Shown: positions 1-12,290 of the stretch, in pieces
Layout: each line of letters opens with the position of its first letter
Position numbering within the stretch: position 1 is the first letter of the stretch
Assembly (NCBI GenBank): GCA_011009095.1
Contig: VTPC01008812.1
Location: 114,058-178,057 of the forward strand
Origin: Ignelater luminosus
Taxonomy: Eukaryota > Arthropoda > Insecta > Coleoptera > Elateridae
Length of the DNA: 64,000 bases
Direction: 5' to 3'
The notes under the pieces: model-generated
What the model was told of the DNA's origin: nothing
The model's input: the letters and a program-made list of their open reading frames with translations, nothing else
The model's database searches: none
Program-made: the position numbers and the translations under genes

Positions 1-1016
1 TTGTTACTAACTATTACACAGCCGACTGCCTCTTGAAAGTATGCCCCCGCAGAAATGCGCAAGAGGATCTTCTTCCAACAGCACGACGCTTACCTCGCCA
101 GACATCCGTAAGCAGAGGAAACGGCACGCAGTATTCAACACAACCGTCACTGGGCCGCCCTAAACCCTGAGATCCGGGATTATATCAAAAGCTGCCTCCT
201 CTGCTCCTCTTGCAAGCGCCGCCCCTTAACGCCCACGTCAACCAAATGCCCCATTCAAACTCGTCGCCTGCGACCTACTCGGACACCGAGTGCAACCGTC
301 GCATAGAAGAAGACGTCCTGCCCTGCTTCGGTTATCATCACTGATAATGAGGCTCAGTTTATCGGCCAGCGATGGTTAGTCACCTCCCAGCCATGAGGAA
401 CGCAAAGCTGGTTGCTGCGAAAGAACCCCACCAAGCGACGCAATCAAAAAATTAAAAAAACACTCAGCTTGCAAATGGCAGGTAAACCACAAGACACCTA
501 AAACGAGCGCCTACCAGCCGTACTCTTTAGCTTGAGATGCCACTGCAACGTCACCACGTGCGTGTCTCCAAGCACATCCTTCACGAGCGAAACCTACCAT
601 ATCCCGGCTAGTGGAGGATGCCCAGCAACCACCAATAACACTGCCGGAGAGAGACGCGCGAAAGCCCGGCGCTACCAGCACCAGTAACTGCAAGCTCACT
701 GTCAGACCATGAGGCGCCACTACCTATATTCACACGAGAGGACCGGGTGCTACTCCGCATCCGGGCAGATCAGTGGCGCCACCAGCCCTTCGACTGGAAT
801 TGAAACGGTCCACACCGCATCTTCCGCCGCCTCTACAAGCACGACATGTATCTGGTCGACGTCGCCGGAAGGGTAACGAAGCACCATATAGACCGGCTAC
901 ATTACACCCTTCCGCGACGCCAAAGAACCCTCTGAGCTCCAGAACAACTCAGATCAGCCACGCAGCCACGACGTCTACTAGGACCTTCCACGACAAAATT
1001 AGTGTTAGTGAAACAT
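1..1016 (+). pseudogene. Degenerate Ty3/gypsy pol 3' end (integrase)
   Basis: Conceptual translation in shifting frames gives a retroelement integrase. Near 120-220 is the zinc-binding region, ending in tyrosine-isoleucine-lysine-serine-cysteine and a C-x2-C pair. At 337-375 is the core motif ITDNEAQF. At 735-930 is an integrase C-terminal tail reading DQWRHQPFDW and later VDVAGRVTKHHIDRLHY. Between these blocks the core is missing or scrambled, and stops and frameshifts are frequent, so it cannot make protein. The 5' part of the element lies outside the window. The GC content is clearly higher than in the flanking DNA. Family assignment to Ty3/gypsy is by motif order; the exact clade is not resolved. 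Confidence 0.75.
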
Positions 1017-1560
1017 GATTTCTAAAGTGGAAGAAAGTGAATGTGTGTAATACTGCGGTGTAAAGTCCAAAGACAAAAAATCATAGACAAATTTTAGCTA
1101 TCAAATATGTTTTAATATTCTCAATTTGTAAATATGCTGTGTTATTCTCGATGTAATAAAACCTTTGGATTTTGAAAAGAAAAACAAACAAACCAACGAA
1201 GAAAACATCTAAGTACATAAGGTTATAGCTCGGTCGAAAGATCAAAAACGAATGTTACGTGCAAGATTCCCTCACCATTATTCATTGGCTTTTATTATAG
1301 ACCAATTTCAGCCTTTGATGCTGCGGGGCTACGCACATAAATACCGGGAGCCAAGTGGGACTCCCTCTGAATCGACCCGTCTAACTTCTACACTTTTCTG
1401 CTGACCCAAGCCGAACACGTTTTAAGTGAAAACTTTCTAATCATCCATCCTATCCCATCCTTTACCTCGTGCAGCACCGTTCACCAACCAAATACCCAAT
1501 GACATCTAGGCCAAAAAAAAGCATACGCCTACAGTGGCCTACAGTTATAGTAGTGCAAAA
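1017..1560 (+). repeat. LTR-like segment after gypsy pol
   Basis: This follows the integrase tail directly, where a 3' LTR would be expected. It holds an AATAAA signal at 1155-1160 and a TATA-like CATAAATA near 1336. At about 1510-1550 there is a purine-rich stretch and the phrase GCCTACAGTGG, which recurs in the tandem leader-like unit near 5295. No second LTR copy is present in the window for comparison, so the boundaries are guesses. Confidence 0.35.
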
Positions 1561-4500
1561 ACGAAAGCCGCTCGACAAAAACGCGTTGGACAGGGTTCTG
1601 CCATAAAGACAAATAATTTTTTTAATTCTAGACTTGTACTAGTCTTGCAATATTATAAACTTGACAAACTTCTATATGTACTTTCAGGGAATTTTATGGA
1701 AATTGCTTCACAAAAAAACCATTCTTATAGCAAAACCCTAGAAAGCTGACAAAAGAATCAAGAAGCAATCAGAGAACGCTGATAAGAAGAAACTAGAATT
1801 AGAAACTTACCAAAGCTACTAATCGGCTTTTGAGGTTTTCACTGATAAATACTAGGTGTGTTAATATAAATTAAAACAACTTAGATTTAAATTTCTAAAT
1901 CACTTTTTGATATTCCACACGAAATTCAAAAACTCTCTTCTTCCTCCAAGTCGAGTTCTCTTTGATGGTAAAAGTAGATAAAGTAATAGTTATCAGTTTC
2001 TCACTTTCCAGCGACAACACTGCTGAATTTTTTGAACATGAAAATGACGAAATTGTTGAGAATCTTTCTGCGTAAATTTAGTCATACTTCTAGCAAATGT
2101 CTATAAAATTATTAGAAAACAGCGTTTCTTCATTTAGCTTTCTCAGAAACGCAATATAGCTTGAAATCCTAAAAAAGCATACGATACTTAAGCATTTATA
2201 TTTTTTTCGGTAAGAGCTTTTAGATTATAGGTTCAAAGGTCAAAGTACCTAGCTGGATTTATGAATGTTTCTTTTACTTTTAAGGTCAATACAACATTTA
2301 TTGCAGCATATTTCAGAATGAGCTATAACGGACACCATTAAATGAGTGTTAAATAATAACATTTCGTGTAACATATTTGACATTTTAGTGCTTCAATCCT
2401 AATGACTTCAACAATTCAACAATTATAATTTTTGCACAAACTTTTTCATCCCATCGATTCCATCAAGCTTAACTACTATCAAATGTCTCATCATAAAATC
2501 GAGAACGGTGAAAATTAATGAATCATTCGATACAAGAGAATTTCGCTTTTATTCTTGACGATTTCTTTTTTTATCAAATTATTTCCCCGCCTAGTAACAA
2601 AAAGGCTTGCTTTATATTAACTTCAGCCTGTTATTTCCTCTAATTAAGTTTTGCTGAGATTGTTAGAAGAACTTAAATGTTCTCTTCTGTAAAAGAAATC
2701 CACTTCTTATTTCCTAAAAACAGTCCTTTTGAAATAAAGAATCTGTTTCTATAACAAGCAAAATTATGTGAGTTTTGTTTTTCGCTTGCAGTCAAAAAAG
2801 GTTGTATCGATTCTCATTCATAATTAAAAGTTTTAAAATATTTTCTCTTAGGTTTTTACATACAAAGAAAAATCATTTTCTGCTTCTTTTAGGATCTACT
2901 TCTGAAGGGTTATCCTGAAAATATTTAAAAGCATACACTCTTTGAAATTGACCTGAAACGCGTGCCAGGGGAAATAAAATCGAAAATCGCTCGAGTTTAC
3001 GAAAGCAGGTAGCAAAGATAGATGAGGCCAAAATAAATCCAGGTATTGAGATATTTTCCATCTGTGCACATCAATCTCTTCCGAAAAACGTTAGATGAAT
3101 GCATAATATTATTTTCGTATACATATACGTATCAAAACGTTGACGTACAGAAAAATAAACTAAAGCTTTAAATTTTTTAGTATAAATAAGATGTTTTTAT
3201 ATAAAAAAATAATGTAACGCGTATAAAAATTTTCTTGACGTGTCAAAATCAGTACAAGAGTCAGCGTTTTCGATCTAATACTCGTATGTGGATGACAAGC
3301 GTGAAAGCGAAAGCAAAATTGCGTAGAATAGTAATAAAGCTGGATTGGAAATCCTTAAGGTGAAAACACGAACCACTTTATTCCCTATCGTAAAAATTGT
3401 CAGCCTTTTTTCTCTTCTAAATCATAGCTGATACTCATTTCTTGTTTCTAGCATGTAGAAAGATAAGAGAGGCTCAAATTTAGGAAAGATCTCTCTGTTG
3501 ATATTCGATAATGTCGGCCGTAGCTAACGCTTACGGGTAAATTGTTTTAGTTAAATCAGGATCAGATTATATTGGATGGTTAGGTAACTGACCCCGACAA
3601 CGTTATCAGAATTCAAAGTAATCAAAAGTGTCTTGCCTTTTGTATTTTAAATTTAATTAAATTAGGTCGGTTTTAACCTTGTCATACTAACTACATGCAA
3701 AGTAGATCAAGGAATTGTAATTTAATTACTCTTTTTAACTGAAGTTTATCTAATGTGGTTGTATTTCTCGCGCTGTTGTTAATTCGAGTTAGCAGAACGG
3801 CATTTACTGACCAACAGATAGCAAACGTTACTTTGATGTAATAACATCAGTCAAAGAATGCCGTTTGCAATCTCATTGACCAGACGGGCATCTATACTGT
3901 GTATAAATCCAACAACCGTCCGTTACGTCGTTAAGCTTAACCTTGAAAACCATTCAGATTCACCAAACTAATAAGAAAAAGAATTTTCAACTTACTTAAG
4001 TGGCTTTGATTCTAGTAACTGAATATTTGATTAAAAAACGTTAATTGTGTTAACTAATATTTCAACTTCCGTTTATTAATTTTTGTATAAATTCTAATTG
4101 AGTTATCTTGATTGAGAATCGTTTTAATTTGAGTTATATTACACTGTAAATTTCTCAAAAGCTGATTAGTAAGTTTGGTAAGTTTCTAAGTAAAGCCTTC
4201 CTTTAGCATCATCTAATTCTTTCATGCTTTCTTTGTAAGCTATTAAGGTTTACTTGCTAAAATGCGAAGCCTATGTAAAGAGAATTGTAGGTAAAGAATC
4301 TTAGAGAAGTTGGCCCTTTGAAACTTGATATTAATCGAATGTTTGCTCTTAATGGTATTAAGTTAAGACCGAATTCTACTCTAATAGTTGAACTAGCGCC
4401 CTTACATTATTTTTAGTTTCTTAGAATACCAAACACCAAGAACCCACGTCTATTGGCAGCAGTCGAGACTTCCCATTCGACTCATCGAGTTAGTACCGTG

Positions 4501-5051
4501 TCGCTTCACTTAGGGGAATAACAAGATACCACGAGAATTAGCCATTCCTGGCAGAAAAAACTCCAGCCATACGACAAAAATAAAATTTACATCTTCTTCA
4601 TTAGAAAATATCAATTTTATAGGAATTCTAACGATAAAGCATCTGTGCAACTTTGTCATAAATCTCAAGGTTTTATGAGACACATTTTAGTATAATCGTT
4701 AATGGAGACCATAAGCGCGGATGCATCTAAGTGTGCTAAATGTAGAAAGACATAGTTTCACTTACAAAATGCAACACAATTATGTTAAGATTTAAACAGG
4801 TTTTTGATGGTTATCAGGCAAGTTAAAAATTTATAACTCTATCGCTCTACCTAAGATAAGACAAAAGTTGGAAGGTATCAGTAAAATCAAAACGATTATA
4901 GAAGCTTGAGTTCTGTTCTTGAAGAAGATAACTGAGGAAATCATTGCAAAAATGATCTAGTAAGGATTGTACCAAATAGAAAATCCCACTGGTTGATTCG
5001 CGAACCAGCCCACAGCAAACTAGGATGTCGGGCTATAAAAAGCTGCCATCA
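1561..5051. other. AT-rich DNA without recognised genes
   Basis: I see no coding region longer than chance and no family I recognise. One sub-stretch at about 3773-3960 stands out: it has partly inverted copies of an ACGGCATT-type word and a TATAAAT box near 3902, resembling an LTR or other TE promoter. A second TATAAAA near 5033 introduces the tandem unit that follows. Confidence 0.5.
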
Positions 5052-5697
5052 GCCAATTTAACACACGCCGAGGTGAGTTGCGGTGCACTCGTAGTATGAG
5101 TGGGCCGCGCTCGACGTGATTGCCCTTACATCAGCGGTGAAGCCGACGGAGAACTGGAGACCGGACCGACGACTGAGTCGACACGTCGCACCTCCACACT
5201 TCCCCCTAGCCGACCAGGCAGGACACACTGCGGGAGATTTTGAGCGAAAGTTTGCAATCAACCAAATTACACATTGGCCGAAAAGGCTCAAGCCTACAGT
5301 GGTCTCTGCTGTCGCTTTTCTGGGCCTTTACAGCAGCAAGAACAATTATGATTTGACCAATTTAACACAGTCGAGGTAAGTTGCGGTATACCGTAGAAGG
5401 AGTAGTGCTCTACACTAAAAAGAAGCGTTAGGATCAGCGGATAAGTGAAGATCGGTCCAACCACGGAGCCTACTTGCTGATTTCTCTACATTTCGAGTCA
5501 AACAGTTCAGGCACGTCCTACGGCATTTCGTTGCAATTTTTGCTATTCACAACCTTACCCTATCCTTTCTATCTAACTACCAGACTGCGTGCTGCATCGA
5601 ACCTTCCCATACAAAACCAATTTCCACGTAAGACCAAAAAGATGTTAGCTTGCAGTGGTTTTTGCTGCTTCAAGCAGGAAACATCATGATTTGACAG
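5052..5697 (+). repeat. Two-copy ~304-340 bp tandem leader-like repeat
   Basis: Unit A (5052-5355) and unit B (5356-5697) are imperfect direct repeats. Both open with a CCAATTTAACACA word followed by GAGGTRAGTTGCGGT. Both contain a GATCAGCGG/CATCAGCGG block, and both end in a CAGTGG...TGCTG...ATTATGATTTGAC-like stretch. A TATAAAAAGC box lies at 5033, about 20 bp before unit A. The arrangement resembles the 5' leader or LTR of a retroelement. GAGGTRAGT matches a splice donor. A third partial relative lies near 1510-1550. The parent element is unidentified. Confidence 0.5.
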
Positions 5698-5899
5698 TTG
5701 AGCACAGTGAACTCACCCAGCCAGCAGCAGCATCAATCAGATCTTCAATAGATCCTCAGAAACCCCCAAAATTGTTCAGAGTTCAACCCCAGCCCTCCGC
5801 CTTAAAGCAAAATTCTTCATTTTACTTCAATGAACTATAAAAAGAAATCAAAGAAATAAATAAAAACACCAGATAACGCAAATAGAAAAAACACAAGCA

Positions 5900-6166
5900 A
5901 CAAATGGCTCTGATAGTCACGCATCTGACTATCAATCCAATGGTTGCGGGTTGGAGTCTTACGACTATCCAGGCTGAAAGGATGCCATTCTCTGGGAGGG
6001 ACTCAAAGCAGGGAGTACCGTGTTGCACATTGAAAATATCTACCGGAGTTAGACAACCTCGGGTTCGGCTAAATTCTAGTTAGCGGCGAAATGACCATAG
6101 TAGTTGAAGCCACGTAGTCCAAAGAAAGACTCAGCCATAAAACAACAACAAAAGAAAGAAAGAAAC
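5900..6166 (+). mobile_element. tRNA-derived SINE candidate
   Basis: The head has a Pol III box A-like TGGCTCTGATAG (5905-5916) and a box B-like GGGTTGGAGTC (5948-5958), spaced as in a tRNA. It also has a tRNA-like anticodon-arm stretch. An unrelated body of about 170 bp follows, ending in an A-rich tail of ACAAC and AAAGAAAG repeats at about 6138-6166. This head-body-tail structure is typical of tRNA-derived SINEs. Box B carries a G where the canonical C is expected, so it is not a functional tRNA gene. I saw no clear target-site duplication. Confidence 0.5.
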
Positions 6167-6991
6167 CTAAAATAAGAGAAAATGATTCTTGGGATAATTC
6201 TTTTGCTTTTAAAGAGCAGCCTTCAAACTAGAAGTCACAGTGGTTTCTATCAGAAGACGGATAGCCGTTGGACGTCGTGAGGCTATCATTGTTCTGTTCT
6301 TTTTTATTGGCAGCGAAACCAGGTGAAGAAACCGGATGGTTGGTGGTCGTGGCAAAGACAGTGAAGATGTGGAAAGCGCGGCGGCGTGGAGTAGTAAGTA
6401 CCAAAAATGTTGGGTACCGGCTAAGTAAACGGGCAATGAAAGTAGTGGCGCGTGGAATGATGTATTGTATGTTGATAGGAAAGCGGCTGGTTGGTGCGCA
6501 GATGGTGCAGGAGGGCTTTTTTGTATAAAAGATACCCATGTGTTGCCTTGATGGATGGTGCCAGATGTGAATGTCGAGGCCATTGCGGCCATATTGTTGA
6601 ATATGCTGACAAATGCTTGATAATTCAAAAGAAGCTAAACAAGTAGAAATAAGAAAAGTGAAAGAAGTGGAAGTTAAACTCAGTAGTAGCCGGTAGAAGA
6701 AAAACGCTGGCAGAGGCAGGATAAGGACTCCGGGAACGCAAATCTATTTACCAGCGTCGTGCCGGGACACGTTCGGTAAACAAACACTAGATTAGGAGAC
6801 TAAGGAGTTTACTAGCGCCGATTGTTGCGCTTCTCCCCTGGACGCAAGTTGATTCCGGGTTACTCGAGCTGCCTCTGGGCCTACGCCAATCTTCAAAGAA
6901 AAAATCTTACAAGGGGATTCCATCACACAATTAATCTTGTGAAACCAACGCGCCTGAACGACCTGTTATCAATTTCCTCACAACGGTGTGA
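6167..6991. other. Unannotated stretch, no gene recognised
   Basis: Overlapping open frames occur on both strands at 6209-6628, which is typical of chance in locally GC-richer DNA. None has a recognisable domain. Low-complexity GA-rich sequence follows the SINE tail. Confidence 0.4.
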
Positions 6992-7310
6992 TTGACTTTA
7001 TTCGAACAAGAAAAATGTGCCCCCTTAAATCTTAAGAAGATGGTCAATACGAGATTAACAACAACAAATGAAGATTGCGGCACAGAGACCGGGTCATTCA
7101 ACCGAGTCCACTTGACTTACAAACAACAACGGCCCACATCAATCGTTTTGTGCAGCAACAACGAATGGAAATTGCATCCCCATTGCCCGAGCTTACCGCT
7201 ACTAACCACGAAGAAGAACTGTTGCGACGACCTACAGAATGTGCTACTTTACCATTTGGAAGTAAAAATGGTGGAAGCAGAGTTTAACGTTCTTGTTCAC
7301 TTATAAAGAG
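6992..7310 (+). pseudogene. Possible LTR-retroelement gag N-terminal remnant
   Basis: Two overlapping frames (6992-7306 and 7075-7287) read as hydrophilic, Thr/Gln/Asn-rich protein. The frame-2 version contains the phrase ASPLPELTATNHEEELLRR. This composition and the switch of frame at about 7075 look like the start of a decayed gag. It lies downstream of the leader-like tandem repeat, which fits an LTR element 5' region. No capsid or zinc-knuckle motif was found, so the assignment is weak. It could simply be a chance open frame. Confidence 0.3.
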
Positions 7311-9419
7311 GACTTGAGAGCTGAAAAATCCAGCTTTGTGTTTTCTGTGCAAAAACCGACAAGGAGACGAATTAGTGACCAACTTCCTAGTCGAATACCT
7401 TGTACCGATTGTGGGTAAAACCAAGCTCCAAACGTTGCGTTGTGCAGCATGTTGAAGAGCGAGTTGACCATCTACTGTGTCTTCAGCACGCTATCAACTC
7501 TTGAAGCTCTGTTTGTTGGAGTCGCTGAGGCACGAGTGAAAAATCTCGACATCGTCTTGTGATATAGCAAATGCAAAGAAAACCCTAATAACTTTGGCAA
7601 CAACAAAAAAGGCCGCTTTACGGCCCGATCTCTGGTAAACGATGCTAATGCTCAAGGAAGAAGAGATGCGTCGAATTGAAGAAAAGACTGAAGAAGATGA
7701 TACCATTGCCTGAGAAATTTTTCCCGAATGTAAGGTCAGTGGCTTTGTAATTTGATCTTGAACAGGGATTTATTTTCTAAATTTTATAATTATGAAAAAT
7801 ACATCTCTGAAACGTAGAACCGGCATATTCATCATTCAGGAACTAAAATGACAAGCGCTAATGCAATTAGATTCACACTCAGACTAGTTGTGCAGCTTTA
7901 TTTCTGTTTAATCGATGTAGATTTTAAAAGCGCATTTTACGTTATTAAATGCTGTCCTAGCATTTGTATTCTTTGCTACTAGCTTTCAACAAAAGTTAAA
8001 AGCTGATTAAAGTTTGAATTAATATTTTTCTTCTTAAAGGCTAAGTATTGCATTCTCAGCTTGGCTGAAGCGTCGGTCCGGCCGTGAGTACCGCTCTGAA
8101 TGCTTACAGAAACTATACATTCAATGAATATTATTCATAACAGCTAAATAAGTGCGACCGTGAACTACCGCAGGTGAGCAAAATCTGATCTCACAACAAG
8201 GTTAGTTTTCCATATGAAGACGTCTTGTGCTGTTATAATGTTTAAGTCTACTAAAAGTCAATTTTTTCTGACTTGCAATAAAGCTAGGTAAAGATTGAAA
8301 GTACAAGATTGCATGCAGACTAAGAACGTTGAGCCTAACAGTATCCTATCAATATTTCTTTATCAACGACTTATTAATAAAAATCTAAAAACAAAGAATT
8401 TCAAGCTGAAGTCCACTTTTAAAAAAGTTTCTAGATTTCTTTTCACCCCAAATAGTAAACGTTTACCTGGAGCGGCATTTAATGTTTCCCTGTGGGCCGC
8501 AAACTTCTTCTCCATCGAAACTCTTAAGATCGGTATTGTATTCAATAACTTGTGGACATTAAGAAAAACTTTAACTCCACTATTCTGTTAGTTTTATGTT
8601 GCAGTTCAATTTAAGGGGTTAATTCTGATGAGACTTCTCACCCTATCAAGATCTTCAGCAACGTAAACACAAATTAAATATAAACGAAAGCTCTCACAAG
8701 TTTGATGATTCAGCTGGAAGTAGCTTCTCTCTTTTACTATTACTATTCAACGTGATAAAATTAAAAATGGAGATTTCTTAATGTAATCTTTTGCAGAAGC
8801 TACATCACAGGATAAATTTAAAAATTAAATAATTAATGCCATTAAAGGTAATTTTATTTCGAATTCTCTCGTGTTTCTATATCAATTACATGATTATCAA
8901 GAGGTAGGTAAGCAAACAAGGTCGTGATAAATTATTTACTTTTCATTTATTGTCTGGAAAATGGCATTTTGCAAAGTAAAAATCGAGAAAGTAAAAACTA
9001 GAATTTATTTCAACCAAACTGTTTGCATATCACATGTAAAAAACATTTAGGTTTTAAATTGACTTAAAATATAGAAAGAGAGAAAAATCGTTTCTTGAAC
9101 TAATTTTGAAAATCGACATACGAGTGATTTAAATCTCCTAGTTTACTTAATAAAAGAGAAACAAGCTTAAAAATTAATTAAAAAATATTTAGAGAAAAAC
9201 TGTTTCAGGTGAGCACCCACCGGTCTCTCGCTGGTTACAATAAAGCTGGAGTGATTTGGACCTACCTGATACCACCTTTTCACTGTTTGCAGTTCAGAGA
9301 TAACCAAATTAATTAATTGAATTGATAGAAACTGAAGATTCTTACGAATTTAAAGATCCACCCCAGACGTGAGAATAAAACAAGTTTGATCTGTGTCAAA
9401 TTTGTCACAGATCTGCAAG
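7311..9419. other. AT-rich DNA, nothing recognised
   Basis: Open frames here, including 98 codons at 8295-8591, are Lys/Phe/Asn-rich and show no domain or codon bias different from the surrounding DNA. No repeats or inverted termini were noticed. Confidence 0.5.
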
Positions 9420-10932
9420 TTGTGTATAGCTCGTATTGATCTTGAGCGTTTGATCTACATAAATGACGGAAAAAAAAGAAAAAAGAACAGTAGATCTTGC
9501 TGAATCTCCCTGGTGTCCTTTTTTTTGATGATTTTTGAAATTCTTTAAGAAAATCCCAAGTTTGTCGACATTTAGGACTGCGGAAAGATAAAAGATTTGT
9601 CAGGTTTTTTGTCTTTTTAGTGTAAGTTAAGAAGATCCTGTAAGACCAATAACTCTTGATAACTGAAACTCAATTCGCCATGTAGTTCCCACCTGGCAAG
9701 GAGTCTCATTGCCTTGGAGTTGCTGGGATTTCTGTTTGCGGCTTTCAGAAGCATTGCTACATAAGTTCCCTTCCTTTCAGGCATCTGGAAAATAACCTAG
9801 GAATAAGCAGTCGACAAGAAAGGGGGGCAAAGAATCTGTGACTATTTTGATGATCCCACCGAATATATCATCTCGATCTGAGGTCTTTTTATCTTTGAAT
9901 TTTCTGAGAACCAAGAGGACATCTTCTCTGGTTATTAGCATTTCTTCATCTTTATCACCATGTGCTCGATTGACTCGCTTTTGTGTTTGGCTTTGTAACG
10001 GAAAGTCTTGGTCCGGGCTACCTTCACGTAAGAGTGTATTTAAAATAAAGTTGACTCTAATCTAATTTATCAAATCTCTGCACAGGATTTCTGCCTGGCT
10101 TTTTCAACTAGTGTAGCCTTATGGATTTTGTGGGTCTAGCTGTCTTCTGGCACAATTTATTTTTGGACGCTGGACGCTGTCGGTTTGTTTGGAAATATTC
10201 TTCTTTAAGGTAGGAATGTCGTTTTGGATTTTTGTTAAGCCAGACGTTAGGAAGCGAACCCGCTCGCAACCTGCTTTTTAGTTGTTGATAAGCTTGTGCC
10301 ACTTCTTCGCAGAAAGTGTCAGGATTGACGCTTATAAGGTTTGAATCTTCAGGGGCCAGTTTGAAGACGATTAGGTTGTGGTCGCTTTCGACAATTGTCA
10401 GTTACTTGATTTTTGAGAAGACCCGAGATTCACGCTAGATCAACTGGCGGTAGTCTATTTATTAGTCTATTTGAGACCCGGTAAAAGAAATCGTACATCC
10501 ATCTTAGTGACCTGAGAGAAAGTAAGTTTTTCCTGCTTCTTGTTCTGTTATGGCATCCATGTTTGTGTTAAGTTTGTCCACTTTTTGTGCACTTAGCACT
10601 CTCAAGGTGCGTTTCAATGGTAATTGCTAGTTTTATGTCTCGTAAATGTTCTAAATGTCCTTTAACCTTCAAGGAGGATTCGAAGAGTGATCCATGATTT
10701 GTGACATGGGAGAGCAGAGCCCTCTCGTTTTTTTTAATAATGTGAGGAGTTTATAACGTAACGCTATAATTATCTTAGCTTCGCTTTCGCCCTCAACCAC
10801 GGGAAAGTTGAGACGGGCGTCAACTTTAGCAGTGCTCGTAAGACATGAGATTCTCTCTTTTCTCAAACTCCCCAATACTATCATCTTTGATTGAAATACA
10901 TGAGTGTTGTGAAGTAGTATAGAATAGAGCAT
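9420..10932 (-). pseudogene. Degenerate R1/I-type LINE (endonuclease-RT)
   Basis: Reading the minus strand from 10932 downward gives a non-LTR retrotransposon in several frames. At about 10400-10370 is ESDHNLIVFKL, matching the C-terminal SDH motif of the apurinic-type endonuclease. At about 10315-10110 is the lysine/arginine-rich linker beginning FCEEVAQAYQQLKSRL. At about 9960-9690 is the start of the reverse transcriptase, with a block rich in KFKDKKTSDRDDIFGG followed by FQMPERKG. The catalytic YADD region is not visible. Stops and frameshifts abound. Clade assignment (R1/I rather than Jockey) is tentative. Confidence 0.65.
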
Positions 10933-12029
10933 AATACAGAATCTTCACTAAATTCTAGCTTGTAATCGCAATTGATACCACAAAGTCACACAGTGAATAG
11001 CAGCACCAAATCTGAAATTCCGCTAGCCCTGAGAGTTCCTTCGGAGGTAGTCGCATTATTTTCCTCTGCGTTACGCATTGCCGTGTGGGGCGCCATTCGA
11101 GGCTACTCTCCTGTGCGTAGCACTGCTATTTTCACACTGTAAGGTGGTGTCTCATGATTTGCCAAGTTGGTGGTGGTTGATGGTTTTACGTTTTTTTTGT
11201 ACTTCCGCATTAACTCTTTACTCCGTACTTTCAAAAATATCCATGTCCATCCGTCCGTCCGTAGATTTATGTTTGCTGCAGAGCGTGAATGTTTCCTTCT
11301 CTAAAAGAATTCCTTTTCCGAGAATTTTCCATTAATTTTTTTGGGGATGAAGAAAAATGAAGTTACATGTCTTGGCAATTATGAACCGTTCTATCAAATC
11401 GAATGAAATGCCAGTACAGTATTGTAAATTACAAATTGCTCACTGCAAGGTGCGCTCATCAAATGGTATAGTAACTTCTAGAAGCTTTTATAGATATTTT
11501 CATAAACACTGCGGACTCATGAATTATTTCTTAAGAAGGGATTAATCTCCAAGATGTAACATTCAATTTCGTGCTAAACAGTACGCCAAACCAGATGGAT
11601 TAAACAAGAAACAAGGTTTATTAAGCAGTTTAAGGAAATTTTATAAAACCATTAAGATTTTAGATCGATAAGATTTAAATTGAGTTTTTGGTGTTTAAAC
11701 AAAACAACGACAAATTAAAACTCGTCCAGCTTATCAGTAAGTGTTTGTGGTTGTTCATGGTCCTTCAACTTCAAGTAACTAGCTTTAGCTAAACTACAGC
11801 TGCCTAAAATAAGAAGTGAAGTAGAAAAGAGAAGTCTAACTCCATTTAGAAGACTCAATTATAACAGCACTAAACCAATAATCTCTTGGCCATATCAAGA
11901 AGCTTCAACCATAAGGTATGAAGTATCTAAATTAAGATAAAACAAATCGATGCACTCTGAGGTAAGCAAAAAGAACAGAGTAGTTTATCGAGAAACTGTA
12001 CACCAATATAAAAAATAATCCATCAGCAA
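10933..12029. other. No gene recognised
   Basis: A mildly GC-richer patch at 11040-11290 contains a very short CCGT tandem run near 11250. Otherwise the sequence is AT-rich with only short open frames and no domain match. Confidence 0.4.
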
Positions 12030-12290
12030 GGAAGACAAAAGAATACTTCCAAGCTCGTCTGGTTACGGCCGACGACTAGTGGCAAGAAATAGAAAAAGAA
12101 GACCCGCAGATTATTGAGCTGAACATACCGAATCACGCCTACTTCTCTTCCAACTATTATGGAAAATTAGGAAGAATATATGAAATCACTAAGAGATATA
12201 TCGTGTTGCACGTAAAGAAGATTGAAAAGAAAGAAAATCAAGCACAAACAAGTAATGAGGGGGAAAAGTCCTTAAAAGACGTTGGCAGTG
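12030..12290 (+). pseudogene. BEL/Pao-like gag N-terminal fragment
   Basis: The plus-strand frame through 12070-12190 reads WQEIEKEDPQIIELNI, then HAYFSSNYYGKLGRIYEITK. The pattern of a tryptophan-led helix, a short loop, then YF and a helix of the IYEITKRYI type is characteristic of the N-terminal part of BEL/Pao gag polyproteins. An in-frame stop sits just before the tryptophan near 12080. A BEL/Pao protease remnant lies about 1.7 kb downstream on the same strand, consistent with one broken element. The gag core between them is not recognisable. Confidence 0.5.

Noticed and set aside
773..1018. 81-codon plus-strand open frame as a host gene
   Set aside because: It is an alternative phase of the gypsy integrase tail, which reads better in another frame.
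5901..5972. tRNA gene
   Set aside because: Box A and box B are present but box B has a non-consensus base, the acceptor stem does not pair, and the sequence continues into a SINE body and tail.
6209..6628. 139-codon minus-strand open frame, possible gene
   Set aside because: Overlapping open frames occur in several phases on both strands at the same place, amino-acid content is Thr/Leu/Ser-rich without any domain, and no start or splice context was convincing.
8295..8591. 98-codon plus-strand open frame
   Set aside because: Lys/Phe/Asn-rich as expected for translated AT-rich DNA; an antisense frame is open over the same stretch and no motif is present.
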